Positions 1 through 8,327 of a stretch of 64,000 bases of DNA are shown here, piece by piece. Positions within the stretch are counted from its first letter, which is position 1. Each line of letters starts with the position of its first letter. The DNA is from Microbacterium sp. zg-B96 (lineage in GTDB: Bacteria; Actinomycetota; Actinomycetes; Actinomycetales; Microbacteriaceae): NCBI RefSeq assembly GCF_030246865.1, contig NZ_CP126738.1, positions 1,798,001 through 1,862,000 on the forward strand, in the 5' to 3' direction. The translations under genes were made by a program, and so were the position numbers. The notes under the pieces were generated by a model that was not told the DNA's origin, searched no databases, and saw only the letters and a list, made by a program, of their open reading frames with translations.

Positions 1-258
1 GGCGTGCCCGGCGACGGGCACCAGGCTGCTGGGGAGTGCCGTGGTCTGCAGTGCAACGGCGAAGGGGTCGTCGTCAGCGAGGGGCAGCACCGCACGAGTG
101 GGGACTGCGGATGCCGCGACAACGCGGGACACGTTGATGCCCTTGCCGCCCGCATCCTCCCGCGCAGCGCGGGCCACCTGCACCTGACCCACCTGCAGCG
201 GGTCGGCGAGCACGACGGTCCGGTCGAGCGAGGGATTCGCAGTGAGGGTGACGATCAT
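1..258 (-). CDS. fruK: 1-phosphofructokinase FruK (N-terminal part, cut by window edge)
   Basis: This is a PfkB/ribokinase-family sugar kinase expected to phosphorylate fructose 1-phosphate to fructose 1,6-bisphosphate after PTS uptake. The 86 visible residues begin MIVTLTANPSLDRTV and contain the substrate-binding GGKGINVSR motif near residue 38, both typical of FruK; the C-terminal GxGD catalytic part lies outside the window. The ATG overlaps the stop of the upstream DeoR-type regulator (ATGA), so the two are translationally coupled. A PTS EIIABC-Fru gene is expected next, but is not visible. Confidence 0.9.
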   Translation of the reverse strand, partial: MIVTLTANPSLDRTVVLADPLQVGQVQVARAAREDAGGKGINVSRVVAASAVPTRAVLPLADDDPFAVALQTTALPSSLVPVAGHA

Positions 259-1040
259 GCGGTCCACACCTCCGTTCCGGCTTCATCCAGTGCCACGGCG
301 AGTCCCGCTTCGGGAGCACGGTCGGTGGTGAGGATGTCGATGTCCTCGAGCCCTGCGAATCCCACCAGCAGCTCCGCATCGAATTTCTCGGCATCGGTGA
401 CCAACACCACACGGCGCGAACTGCGCACGATGGCCCGCTTCACGCTCGCCTCGTCGGGGTCGGGGGTGCTCAGCCCGAACGCGGCAGACAGCCCGTTCGT
501 GCCGATGAACGCGACGTCGGGGCGCAGTTCCTCGATCGCGCGGACGGTGTGTGCGCCGACCGCGGCGGCGGTGAGACCGCGCACGCGCCCGCCGATGACG
601 GTGAGCGAGATGCGGGGCGACCCGGCGAGGCTGCTGGCGATCGACATGGCATGGGTGACGACCTCGGCGGAGCCGCCGGTTTCGGCGAGCCTGGTGGGAA
701 GGAGCGTCGCGACAGCAGCGGTCGTGGTGCCCGCGTCGAGGAAGATCGACCCGCGGAATCCGTCGCCGAGGACATCGAGTGCCCGACTGGCGATCGCCAG
801 CTTCGCGGCACCGCGCTGGGAGGAGCGTTCCGCGAGCGAGGGTTCGACCACGCTGGTGCGACCGCGCGCGACGGCGCCGCCGTGCACGCGGCGCAATGCG
901 CCCGAGCGCTCGAGCTGGTCCAGGTCGCGGCGCACCGTCTCAGTGGTGACGCCGAAGCGCTCGGCGAGGTTGACCACGGCGACGCGCCCGTCCTGGGAGA
1001 CCAAATGCTCGATCAGCCGGTGGCGCTCCATTGCATACAC
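255..1040 (-). CDS. DeoR-family transcriptional regulator of the fructose operon
   Basis: A 261-residue DeoR/GlpR-type regulator. An N-terminal winged HTH (about residues 5-58, with TTETVRRDLDQLE as recognition helix) is followed by a DeoR C-terminal sensor domain with FLDAGTTTAAVA, which in this family binds a sugar phosphate. I chose the GTG start because GGAAAGGA lies 6 nt before it, and MYA-E/M-ER is the usual N-terminus of actinobacterial FruR-like proteins; an internal ATG three codons later has worse spacing. It overlaps fruK by 4 nt and probably represses the operon until fructose 1-phosphate accumulates. Confidence 0.88.
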   Translation of the reverse strand: MYAMERHRLIEHLVSQDGRVAVVNLAERFGVTTETVRRDLDQLERSGALRRVHGGAVARGRTSVVEPSLAERSSQRGAAKLAIASRALDVLGDGFRGSIFLDAGTTTAAVATLLPTRLAETGGSAEVVTHAMSIASSLAGSPRISLTVIGGRVRGLTAAAVGAHTVRAIEELRPDVAFIGTNGLSAAFGLSTPDPDEASVKRAIVRSSRRVVLVTDAEKFDAELLVGFAGLEDIDILTTDRAPEAGLAVALDEAGTEVWTA

Positions 1041-1347
1041 GTCCGTTCCTTTCCCTGAATTCCCACACGATACAACACAAACACAGATGATCTCAAGACC
1101 CCGCCTGCGATTCTGTGGGGGTTGTGGATCGGGTACAAGAAACTCGGTCTCATGCGCTGTGGCACTTAGTTCCGCCATGCAGATTCTGTCGAATGTCACC
1201 GCGCGGCATGTGGTGACTGCTACTTTCGGGCGACCCGACGGCATCCGTCACCGCGTTCACCCGGACGCACCGACGCACTGCGATCCACCCTGTGCCATCG
1301 GGCGTGCCCGAACCCGCCTGCCCGCAGGCGCGAACCCTGGAGTCTCA
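1041..1347. promoter_or_regulatory. Divergent intergenic region with presumed fru operator
   Basis: About 300 nt separate the DeoR gene and the heptad-repeat gene, so promoters for both should lie here. A purine/pyrimidine-skewed run, AACACAAACACA near 1075, could hold DeoR-type half sites. No convincing gene is visible, although open frames continue from both sides because of the high GC content. Confidence 0.3.
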
Positions 1348-2904
1348 ATGTCGAGAACCACGACGCACACCCATGGCCTGGGGATGCGTATCACCGTCGT
1401 CGTGCTGGCAGCGTTGCTGGCCGCGATGACGGTCATGTACCTGCTCACCGTGCACCGTCTCAGCGACGGCGCCTCCCAACTCGCGGCCGGCGCGTCGCAA
1501 GCAGACGACGGCTCGCAGCGACTGGTCGACGGCGCCGCCACCCTGTCTTCGGGCGCGCAGACGCTCGCTGACGGTGCCGCCGAACTCGACGCCGGCGCCG
1601 CCACCGCCGCGACGGGAGCCGAGTCCCTCGCCACCGGCGCGGTCTCGGCCGCCACGGGAGCTGCCACGCTGGCAGACGGTGCTGCTTCGCTTTCCACAGG
1701 TGCCGAGTCGGCGGCATCCGGAGCGTCCCGGGTGTCTTCGGGCGCATCGACGGCCGCCGCCGGCGCGGGGCGTCTGGAGAGCGGAGCCCGCGACGCCGCG
1801 GTAGGCGCCAACACTCTCGCCACGGGAGCCGCGGATGCCGCTGCGGGGGCGTCCGTACTCGCCGGAAAGACCGCGAGCCTGGCCGCCGGCGTGGTGGCTG
1901 CGCACGGTATCGCGACCGAGCGTCTCCTTCCCGGAGCGCAAGGCATGCTCGACACGCTCAACGCCCGAATCACCGCTGACGTCTCCACACTGGCCGGCAA
2001 CGGCGAAGCGCTCGCCGGGCTGGCTGCAGCCGCGCCTGTCAACAGCGCGGCGCTTAACGCGGGATTGCAGACGCTGAAGACGGAGGTCACGAACCTGCCC
2101 GACGCGGCGTTCGCAGACCCCGATGTGAAGCAACTGCTCGCCGAGACCCTCGCCGACCTCACCCGGCTGTCCGAGGGCGTCAACACGCAGACCAACTTGA
2201 TGGCCCGCCCGACCGCGGCAGCGCCCCAGCTCGCGGCAGGCATCCTCGCAGCCCGCGATGGCGCTCAGCAGCTCGCCGGTGGCCTCGGTGTTCTGGTCAA
2301 CGGTAACGATGCAGAGTGGCCGGGCACGATCGCACTTGCCGACGAGAAGGCAGGCGCACCCGCCCTCGCCGCGGGAGCATGGGACCTCGCCGCCGGCAGC
2401 GCAAAGGTCAGCGTCGGCGCGGAAAGCCTCGCCACCGGTGTGCGGTCGCTGTCCGACGGCGCAACCACGTTGGCATCCGGTACCCGCACGCTCGCCGGCG
2501 GGGCTTCGACCCTCGACGCCGGCGCGCAGAACCTCAACGCGGGCGCGGGTCGTCTGCTGACCGGTGCGGGTGACCTCGCCACCGGCACGGGCACCCTGTC
2601 CGAGGGCGCCGGATCACTGTCCGAAGGCGTCTCCACCCTGGCCGCCGGCTCCACCGCCGTGGCCGACGGTGCCGCAGACCTCGCCGCCGGCGGTGATGAG
2701 CTTGCCACCGGTGCCGCGTCGCTCGCGGATGGCAACATGCAACTGGCTGCGGGCTCGGATGAACTGCACACCGGCGCGTCGACGGCCGTACCCAACCTGA
2801 TGCCGTGGATGCTCGGCATCGGACTCGCAGGTCTCATCGCCCTGGGGTTCTGGGTCGGTCACCGCATCAATCACCGCAACAGCGCCGTGGCCGCCACGGC
2901 CTGA
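1348..2904 (+). CDS. LxxG heptad-repeat membrane protein (YhgE/Pip-like repeats)
   Basis: A 518-residue protein with one N-terminal membrane helix (about residues 12-34), two blocks of GAxxLxxGAxxLxxG repeats (about 38-186 and 348-481), a repeat-poor middle segment (187-345) and a second membrane helix near 486-506 followed by basic residues. The repeat is the X-X-X-Leu-X-X-Gly heptad found in YhgE/Pip and some MmpL-associated proteins, but the ABC2-type membrane domain of YhgE is absent. The ATG is preceded by GGAG at 6 nt. The frame is open far upstream, but that part has no membrane or repeat character and is antisense to the DeoR gene. The repeats should form an extended surface structure between two membrane anchors; its role is unknown. 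Confidence 0.75.
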   Translation: MSRTTTHTHGLGMRITVVVLAALLAAMTVMYLLTVHRLSDGASQLAAGASQADDGSQRLVDGAATLSSGAQTLADGAAELDAGAATAATGAESLATGAVSAATGAATLADGAASLSTGAESAASGASRVSSGASTAAAGAGRLESGARDAAVGANTLATGAADAAAGASVLAGKTASLAAGVVAAHGIATERLLPGAQGMLDTLNARITADVSTLAGNGEALAGLAAAAPVNSAALNAGLQTLKTEVTNLPDAAFADPDVKQLLAETLADLTRLSEGVNTQTNLMARPTAAAPQLAAGILAARDGAQQLAGGLGVLVNGNDAEWPGTIALADEKAGAPALAAGAWDLAAGSAKVSVGAESLATGVRSLSDGATTLASGTRTLAGGASTLDAGAQNLNAGAGRLLTGAGDLATGTGTLSEGAGSLSEGVSTLAAGSTAVADGAADLAAGGDELATGAASLADGNMQLAAGSDELHTGASTAVPNLMPWMLGIGLAGLIALGFWVGHRINHRNSAVAATA

Positions 2905-2916
2905 ATCGCCTCACCC

Positions 2917-2948
2917 CCTGGGGCGTCGGCTCTGGTCGACGCCCCAGG
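2917..2948. terminator. Bidirectional hairpin terminator
   Basis: A perfect 12-bp inverted repeat (CCTGGGGCGTCG / CGACGCCCCAGG) with an 8-nt loop lies between two convergent genes, 12 nt after the heptad-repeat gene's stop. There is no U-rich tail, as is common in high-GC actinobacteria. Confidence 0.75.
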
Positions 2949-2977
2949 AAAGGCGGCGCTGCCGCGATCCGACCCGG

Positions 2978-3757
2978 TCAAGCCGTCGGCGGGGAGTCCG
3001 GCTCCCCGACCCACACCTCGACATGGTCGCCACGATGGATGAACCGCAGTAGCGTGCCGACGGGCGCGTCGAAGTCCGACTCGGGGAACTCTGTCCCCAG
3101 GAGCATGTCGATCATGGGATCGAGTCCGCCCCGCCCACAGCTGTAGCCGAGGAATGCCTCATCCCGCGCGACGAAAAGACAGTCCCCGCCGAGGTGCGCG
3201 GCGGCGGCGTAGGCATCCATCCCCTCGTAGGAGCCATAGACGGTCACCTCGGCGTCCGATGCAATGCCGAGGTAGTCGAGCATGCCGCTTCTGGTGAGGA
3301 ACTCGGGGGCCGCGGCCGCATCATCCAACACCGGCAAGACCGCCTCGGGTCGAGCCTGCGCCGCCAGTGTCGCGATGCCTGTGAACGCCGCGGCGAGTAC
3401 GGTCACTCCCACGACGGTCGACAGCGGGTGACGGTGCCCGAAACGGCGGATGCGAGTGAGAGTCCTCGGCTCCACGGGTGCGGAAACGGATGCCGGCGGT
3501 ATCGACTTCCATCCCGTAGCAGCCGCGGTCAACGCTGAACCAGGCTCGTCCTGCACGGCGAACTCAGGGATCGCTGTGACGACGGCATCCGGCTCGGCGC
3601 CGACTGGCGCAGCTTCGGTGCGATGCCGCGTCGGCACTGCGGCACGCTCGAGTTCGTGCAGTCGCGCCAGCGCGGCGGCATCCGCCCCGATGTCGGCGGC
3701 GGGGCCATACGCGCGGCGCCGCAGGGCCGCGAGCTCCGCAGTCTCGGCGGGCGTCAT
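2978..3757 (-). CDS. Single-pass membrane protein of unknown function
   Basis: A 259-residue protein beginning MTPAETAELAALRRRAYG, a helical N-terminal cytoplasmic part, then one membrane helix in the middle (HPLSTVVGVTVLAAAFTG...) and an exported C-terminal domain with two cysteines that could pair. The ATG has GGAG 9 nt upstream; an in-frame GTG five codons earlier is possible. The N-terminal ALRRRAYGPxADI pattern is, in my recollection, shared by other Microbacteriaceae membrane proteins of unknown function. It converges on the heptad-repeat gene across a shared terminator. No function can be assigned. Confidence 0.65.
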   Translation of the reverse strand: MTPAETAELAALRRRAYGPAADIGADAAALARLHELERAAVPTRHRTEAAPVGAEPDAVVTAIPEFAVQDEPGSALTAAATGWKSIPPASVSAPVEPRTLTRIRRFGHRHPLSTVVGVTVLAAAFTGIATLAAQARPEAVLPVLDDAAAAPEFLTRSGMLDYLGIASDAEVTVYGSYEGMDAYAAAAHLGGDCLFVARDEAFLGYSCGRGGLDPMIDMLLGTEFPESDFDAPVGTLLRFIHRGDHVEVWVGEPDSPPTA

Positions 3758-3861
3758 CGTCCGGGTCTCCACGGGCCCATTATGTCGGGAGCGCGACGCC
3801 GCTCGCGCGAGACGCCCTGACACCTCAGGACCGCGGCAGAGCCGGGCGCTAGCCTCGGGTC

Positions 3862-4770
3862 ATGGCAGACATGCCCCGCGCCGACATCACCGTCGATACC
3901 GCCACCGTGGCCTCCCTCGCCGCCATCGCCCGCGCGTCGGTGCCCGACGCACCCGCAGACGACCCGGTGTGGCTCGTGAACGGCTGGGACTGCAGCATGT
4001 GGCGGTGGGGTGAGCATCTGGCCCTGCGCGTGCCGCGCCGGGAGATCGTGGTGCCGGCGGTGCTGAGCGAGCAGCGATGGCTGCCGATTCTCGCACCCGC
4101 GATCGACCGGGATGGGGTGCGATTGTCTGCGCCGATCTTCGCGGGTGAACCGACCGCACGCTTCCCGTGGCCGTGGTCGGTGGTGCCGTGGATCGATGGC
4201 GCGTCCGCGATGGCCGAGGCCCGGTCGGATCGCACCGCGTGGGCTGCACAACTTGCCGAGACGATTGCCGCTCTGCACGTTCCGGCCGACGCCGCCGCAC
4301 CGCACAATCCCTACCGCGGCGGCCCACTGTTCGAGCGGGACGCCGGGGTGCGTGCCAACCTCGACGCCCTCGCCGCCGTCACCGATGGCGATGCCCGCAT
4401 GCTGTGTCGGCTGTGGGAAGAGGGAGTCCGGGCGTCTCCGTGGGCCGGCGCACCGGTATGGGTTCACGGCGATCTGCACCCCGGGAACCTGGTCATCAGA
4501 GACGGGAGGCTGGCGGGCGTGATCGATTTCTCCGACCTCACCGCCGGCGACCCCGCCTACGACCTGGCGGTCGCCTGGCTCGCATTCGACGAGGCCGGAC
4601 GCGAGATCTTCACGCGCGCGCTCGCCTACGACGCCCACACCTGGGTGCGATCGCGCGCGTGGGCGGCGGCCATCGGCGCGATGCTCATCGCGCACAGCGA
4701 CGATTCCCCGGAGTACCGGGCACTCGGTCGCGAGATCGTGGGCGAATTGCGGAACAGCAACGCCCGTTAA
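3862..4770 (+). CDS. Aminoglycoside-phosphotransferase-family kinase
   Basis: A 302-residue APH/choline-kinase-fold protein. The catalytic loop VHGDLHPGNLV (Brenner motif, Asp and Asn in place) and the metal-binding IDFSDLTAGDPAYDLA (DFG-equivalent and following Asp) are intact, so it should transfer phosphate from ATP to a small molecule hydroxyl. The substrate is unknown: many members of this family act on metabolites, so resistance should not be assumed. The start is leaderless in appearance: TAGCCT lies 6 nt before the ATG and no ribosome binding site is visible. It is the last chromosomal gene before the tRNA-Gln island. Confidence 0.8.
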   Translation: MADMPRADITVDTATVASLAAIARASVPDAPADDPVWLVNGWDCSMWRWGEHLALRVPRREIVVPAVLSEQRWLPILAPAIDRDGVRLSAPIFAGEPTARFPWPWSVVPWIDGASAMAEARSDRTAWAAQLAETIAALHVPADAAAPHNPYRGGPLFERDAGVRANLDALAAVTDGDARMLCRLWEEGVRASPWAGAPVWVHGDLHPGNLVIRDGRLAGVIDFSDLTAGDPAYDLAVAWLAFDEAGREIFTRALAYDAHTWVRSRAWAAAIGAMLIAHSDDSPEYRALGREIVGELRNSNAR

Positions 4771-4813
4771 CGAGAAAACCCCGGCTCACCGGGGGATTCC
4801 CAAATTGCTGCGA

Positions 4814-4842
4814 TACCTGGACTCGAACCAAGAACAACGGTA
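4814..4842. repeat. Distal attachment-site repeat of the island
   Basis: 29 nt identical to 12473-12501 (core TACCTGGACTCGAACCAAGA...). The match extends leftward with TTGCTG at the same spacing after three mismatches, giving 35 of 38 identical positions. This copy lacks the rest of a tRNA, so it is the att site formed away from the tRNA. Confidence 0.85.
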
Positions 4843-5113
4843 GGGCGTCGAGGTGACGACTCCCCCATCGTGTTGCCGCATGATTCCGCGGATTTCCGCG
4901 GTTTTCATGGGCTCGTTATAACGGCTGGCACCGGCGTGAACGGGCTGATCCTGGGTCGTTTGAGGGTTTCTGGTCTCGTTTCTGGTCACGGTGGCGGGGT
5001 GACCTCCGAGGCCCTCGCGAGGTCACGCCGACGATGGACAGGGCGCCTTTTGTCGAGCCATTCGACGCGGATGAGATCCGCCGGGAAGCCAGGAACTATT
5101 CACTCACGGAGCA
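4843..5113. other. Island end without a clear gene
   Basis: Between the distal att repeat and the SDR gene. It contains the 17-bp repeat (4971-4987) shared with the other island end. A 44-codon plus-strand frame starting at 5034 (MDRAPFVEPFDADEIRREAR...) ends antisense to the SDR 3' end and may be a gene remnant; it has no visible ribosome binding site. Confidence 0.5.
4971..4987 (+). repeat. Island-end 17-bp repeat, copy 1 (candidate integrase arm site)
   Basis: TGGTCTCGTTTCTGGTC, identical and in the same orientation at 12375-12391. This copy lies 128 nt inside the distal att repeat, the other 81 nt inside the tRNA att repeat. That placement suits integrase arm-type sites. Confidence 0.5.
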
Positions 5114-5872
5114 TCAGCGCAAATGGGATGCGCCATTCAAGTCCAGAACCGCGCCGGAGGCCCATTGAGCTTGCGGTGACGTTAGGTACATCACTGCGGC
5201 AGCGATCTCGTCAGGAGTACCCACCCGCCCGAAGGGACTTTGCGCGCGGATACCGTCGCCCCCCTCCCCCGCCAGGGCCGAGGCCTGCCGCTCGGTGCTG
5301 ATGAAGCCGGGGGCAACGGTGGTCACGCTGATGCTGTGCGGCGCCAACGCAACTGCCATCGACTGGCCAAACGCATGCAAGCCGGCCTTCGCTGCGCCGT
5401 AGGCAGGGAAGTCGGGCTCACCACGGTTCGCGCCGCGAGAGCCGACATTGACGATCGCGCCGGGGCGATCTGCCGCAATGAGGCTCTGCGCCACGAGGTA
5501 GGTCACGTTAGTGGCAGCGAGCAGGTCGACGTCGATCATCCGTCGCCAGATGTCCACCCAGGTGCTGTAGTCGGTGTCTGCAACGCGGTGGGAGGTAGCG
5601 GCGGTTGGGGCGAGTGCCGCATTGTTCACGAGGACCTCGATGGTTCCGAGGGCCTCGTTTGCTTCCTCGAAAACACTCTGCGCTGTCGCAGGGTCCGAAA
5701 GATCCCCAGCGACGAGGACGTGGCCGTTCCCCTCGAGCTCCTGGAGAGTGCGCTCCGCTGCGGTGCGATCGCGACCGTAATGCACGGCGACACGGTCGCC
5801 CCGCGCACTTGCGGCCACGGCGATTGCGCGTCCGATCCCTCGGGATGCTCCCGTGACGAGCGTGGATGCCAT
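5114..5872 (-). CDS. Short-chain dehydrogenase/reductase
   Basis: A 252-residue classical SDR. The NAD(P)-binding TGASRGIG is near residue 7, NNAA near residue 82, the catalytic Ser is in VGSRG and the catalytic YGAAK motif follows about 14 residues later. The C-terminus SGAVLDLNGASHLR is typical of sugar/polyol or 3-oxoacyl reductase relatives. The ATG is set by AAGGAG 9 nt upstream. Substrate cannot be read from the sequence. It is island cargo, transcribed toward the att repeat, with IS remnants immediately upstream. Confidence 0.85.
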   Translation of the reverse strand: MASTLVTGASRGIGRAIAVAASARGDRVAVHYGRDRTAAERTLQELEGNGHVLVAGDLSDPATAQSVFEEANEALGTIEVLVNNAALAPTAATSHRVADTDYSTWVDIWRRMIDVDLLAATNVTYLVAQSLIAADRPGAIVNVGSRGANRGEPDFPAYGAAKAGLHAFGQSMAVALAPHSISVTTVAPGFISTERQASALAGEGGDGIRAQSPFGRVGTPDEIAAAVMYLTSPQAQWASGAVLDLNGASHLR

Positions 5873-5969
5873 AGGTCGTGTCTCCTTATTGTTCCGACGC
5901 ATTGAAGTTCAGGAAGATCGCCGGAGCCTGACCCGATTTCCCGGACGGTTCTTGTGTGTTGATCATGCC

Positions 5970-6341
5970 GCGATTTCGGTGGCCGGGTTCGGGGCCGCGC
6001 CGCCAGCGCGCCATCTCAAGCGCGTCGACGACGAGCTCGGCGGTGATCCGGTCGCTGATCGACCAGCCCACGATTCGGCGGCTGAACGCGTCGATGACGG
6101 CGGCGCAGTAAACCCACCCGTCGCGGGCGCGGTGCTGCGTGATATCGCAGAACCAGAGCCGGTTAGGCGCATCCGCGCGGAACCGCCGCTTCACGAGATC
6201 CTCGTGCGCCGCGGTGTCCTGCTTCCAGCCACGGCGCTTGCGCCGATGCGAGACACCGACCATCCCGCCGAGCCGCATCAGCCGTGCGACGCGTTTGCGG
6301 CCGACGTGAACACCGAGTCCGAGCCGCAGCCGCGCCACCAA
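5970..6341 (-). pseudogene. IS3-family transposase OrfB fragment (central part)
   Basis: About 124 residues match an IS3-type OrfB: GVHVGRKRVARLMR, then the integrase core with first catalytic Asp (LWFCDIT) and second (IDAFSRRIVGWS), ending at VVDALEMARWRRGPEPG just before the region holding the third catalytic residue. The N-terminal part and the DDE glutamate are missing, and the reading frame continues into unrelated sequence. Non-functional. Confidence 0.8.
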
Positions 6342-6463
6342 TGCGGTTGACCCTGCAGCCGTCGTCGACGAGCTCGTGGAGGGCGATCCTGCGTTCGACC
6401 AATCGTTTGCCGACGATAGACGGCACGACGTCACCCCGGCCTCCCTGCACGCTGAGCACCGCC

Positions 6464-6591
6464 GGGTGGGTCGACGGGTACAACGCCAGACGTCTGCATT
6501 CGGCCCTCGACAACGTCCGCCCGACGAATTCGAGGCCGCGTACCACGCTGGCCACAAAACGCCAGTCCAACCCGTGCTGGCACCCGCATAG
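6464..6591 (+). pseudogene. IS3-family transposase C-terminal fragment, opposite strand, frameshifted
   Basis: WVDGYNARRLHSALDN in one frame and RPPDEFEAAYHA in the next are the two halves of the conserved IS3 OrfB C-terminus (W-YN-RR-H-L...P-EFE). A frameshift near 6514 separates them. The fragment is on the plus strand, opposite to the neighbouring transposase fragment, so two IS remnants or a rearranged one abut here. Confidence 0.7.
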
Positions 6592-6742
6592 GAGCGCAAA
6601 GAACCGGGAACGGTTCGCGCTGAGCAGCATATGTAGCCACCGAATTCCCCATCCGTGGCTATCATCCGTGAATATATGGTGTGGTTAGCACACACTTTCA
6701 CCGGGTTCGAACGGAACCCGCGAGGCTGGGACGGGAACCGCC

Positions 6743-6934
6743 TTGGTAACTCTCTTGGGGCGTCGCGCAGAGGGCGACGCGGTCGACCACTTGCTCGTCG
6801 GGGCGCAGGCCGGCCGCAGCGGGACGCTGGTGGTGCGAGGTGAAGCCGGCATCGGCAAGACCGCATTACTCGAGCATGCCCGTTCCCTTCCATGGGCGCG
6901 TCTCGGAGCCGGTCTTGAGGGCGAGCGCCGATAA
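6743..6934 (+). pseudogene. LuxR/AAA-type ATPase N-terminal fragment
   Basis: Begins VTLLGRRAEGDAVDHLL and contains a Walker A motif GEAGIGKTALLEHA, the usual N-terminus of large LuxR-family (LAL/MalT-like) regulators of 900 residues or more. The frame stops after about 64 codons, and the rest of the gene is absent. Either a gene truncated by the adjacent IS or a recombination scar. Confidence 0.65.
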
Positions 6935-6976
6935 GCTGACCCTCCACGGGTCCGTGGTCCTGGGAGGGCGTGCCCG

Positions 6977-7483
6977 TTGCCTAGTCGGAAACAGTTTCTG
7001 GACCTAACTCACGGCGTGGTCAGCCAGTTCGTCAGTCGCTCGAACGATATCGATGGCCTGTGGGGTGTGGGTATCCTGTCGAAATCCCTCTCGGACGCAT
7101 CCAAGAATGACATCACTTATGACCTCCTGAACTCGGCTGATGCACTCGCGGCTCGGGCGGTCATCTGGCTTCGTCGAAGGATCGTGGATACGCAGGTGCC
7201 CCGGCAGTGGATCGATGGCGCGTATCTGCGCGTGAGCTTCACGCGTGGCGTGGAGCCGCCCGCTGACGACGTCACTCGCATTGCCTGGGAAGCCGGTGTC
7301 CCGGTCCACAGGGTCGTCGTCACCGCGACGATCACCGACGACCGAGGACGCGACTGGGAGTCAAAAGCCACGACATGGTGCTGGGATGTGGCCGCTTTCC
7401 CCGCGCTGCGCTCGGCGCGACGCGAGCGCGGCACGTTTGCGCGTCTCACCCGCCTCTTCCAGCCTGCCCGTCGCGGCAGCTAG
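6977..7483 (+). CDS. Hypothetical protein
   Basis: A 168-residue soluble protein beginning MPSRKQFLDLTHGVVSQF. I chose the TTG start because GGAGGG lies 8 nt upstream and no better ATG/GTG is available. It has no recognisable motif; the C-terminus is basic (Arg-rich), the middle alternates strands and charged helices. It lies between a truncated ATPase fragment and a stretch without clear genes. I do not recognise the family. Confidence 0.5.
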   Translation: MPSRKQFLDLTHGVVSQFVSRSNDIDGLWGVGILSKSLSDASKNDITYDLLNSADALAARAVIWLRRRIVDTQVPRQWIDGAYLRVSFTRGVEPPADDVTRIAWEAGVPVHRVVVTATITDDRGRDWESKATTWCWDVAAFPALRSARRERGTFARLTRLFQPARRGS

Positions 7484-7826
7484 CGACGGGGACCAGCGCC
7501 CGGCCTCAGGACCGTCTCGGGCGGGTGCAGCTCAGCGATCCTCGTTCGAACACCCGCAATGACCCGATCGCGGGCGGCCCGGCGACGTCGCCGGAACACT
7601 TGATCTTGATCTGCGACCGGCTTCTGCAGAAGTGTTGGGTTACTCGTGAGGAGCACGATCGTCTGAATCGTGCCGGTGCCAGTCTTCAATGGGACGCACC
7701 AGATGGTGACGGGTGGGCTCGTTACCGACGCGCGGAGGTTGTCGCCCATCGCCTCCCGCCGGGCGATCACGGGATCCGCGATTGACCGCAGTCGTGCCGG
7801 ATCCGCATCGAACGGCGGCTGAGTAT
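7484..7826. other. Gap without a convincing gene
   Basis: 343 nt. Both strands have open frames of about 90-130 codons here, but none has a clear start signal or recognisable motif. Treated as non-coding or decayed island DNA. Confidence 0.4.
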
Positions 7827-8327
7827 CTACAAGACCAGACCCACCAAGGTGATGACCACGGTCAGAACGACCGCCGCGCCACTGACTCGTCCGCGGAATC
7901 GGGCCGGAATCAGCACGGCGGTCAACGTCAGCACGAAGACGCCGACCAACGCGAATGGTGCGGCCACCGCGAGGCTGTAAAGGGCGATGGACCCGGGGTC
8001 AAGAAGATCGATCAGCATCCAGGCAATTCCACCCATGAGCACCATGAGGCCGACGGCGAAGAGCGGCGCGACCACGCGCGGTTGGCGGAACGCGTGCTGA
8101 ATCGCGATCGCGCTACCTCCGAACAGGGCCCCACCGGCAGACCAGGTAGCCAATAGTCCCGCGACGCTGGCGAGTTCCGACCCGGGCACGGTGAGACTGA
8201 CGATGCTCCCGGCCACGAGGGCCACGGCACCCGTCAAACCGGCGGGAGCCGGCCACCGGCGGAAGAACAATTGCCACGTGAGGGCACCGTTCATTGCCCT
8301 CACGGACGGAAACGCGGGTTCAGCCAA
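7827..8327 (-). CDS. Small integral membrane protein
   Basis: A 166-residue protein with four or five membrane helices (first at about residues 31-50, last at the extreme C-terminus ending TVVITLVGLVL). The TTG at the 5' end has AAGGA 6 nt upstream and overlaps the preceding gene by 28 nt; an ATG 11 codons in is the alternative start. Overlap with the upstream gene suggests coupled translation, so the two probably act together. No family recognised. Confidence 0.6.
   Translation of the reverse strand: MAEPAFPSVRAMNGALTWQLFFRRWPAPAGLTGAVALVAGSIVSLTVPGSELASVAGLLATWSAGGALFGGSAIAIQHAFRQPRVVAPLFAVGLMVLMGGIAWMLIDLLDPGSIALYSLAVAAPFALVGVFVLTLTAVLIPARFRGRVSGAAVVLTVVITLVGLVL

Noticed and set aside
4..1347. 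The plus-strand frame upstream of the heptad-repeat gene (continuous with it)
   Set aside because: It is antisense to the DeoR gene and fruK, has no ribosome binding site or motif, and is open only because of high GC.
1257..2243. Long minus-strand frame opposite the heptad repeats
   Set aside because: The Ala/Ser/Pro-only composition mirrors the repeat codons of the real gene; no start signal.
3862..4770. Aminoglycoside resistance determinant
   Set aside because: The fold fits, but nothing in the sequence shows an aminoglycoside substrate; the family is broad.
5034..5168. 44-codon plus-strand frame at the island end
   Set aside because: No start signal, and its 3' third is antisense to the SDR gene; kept only as a possible remnant.
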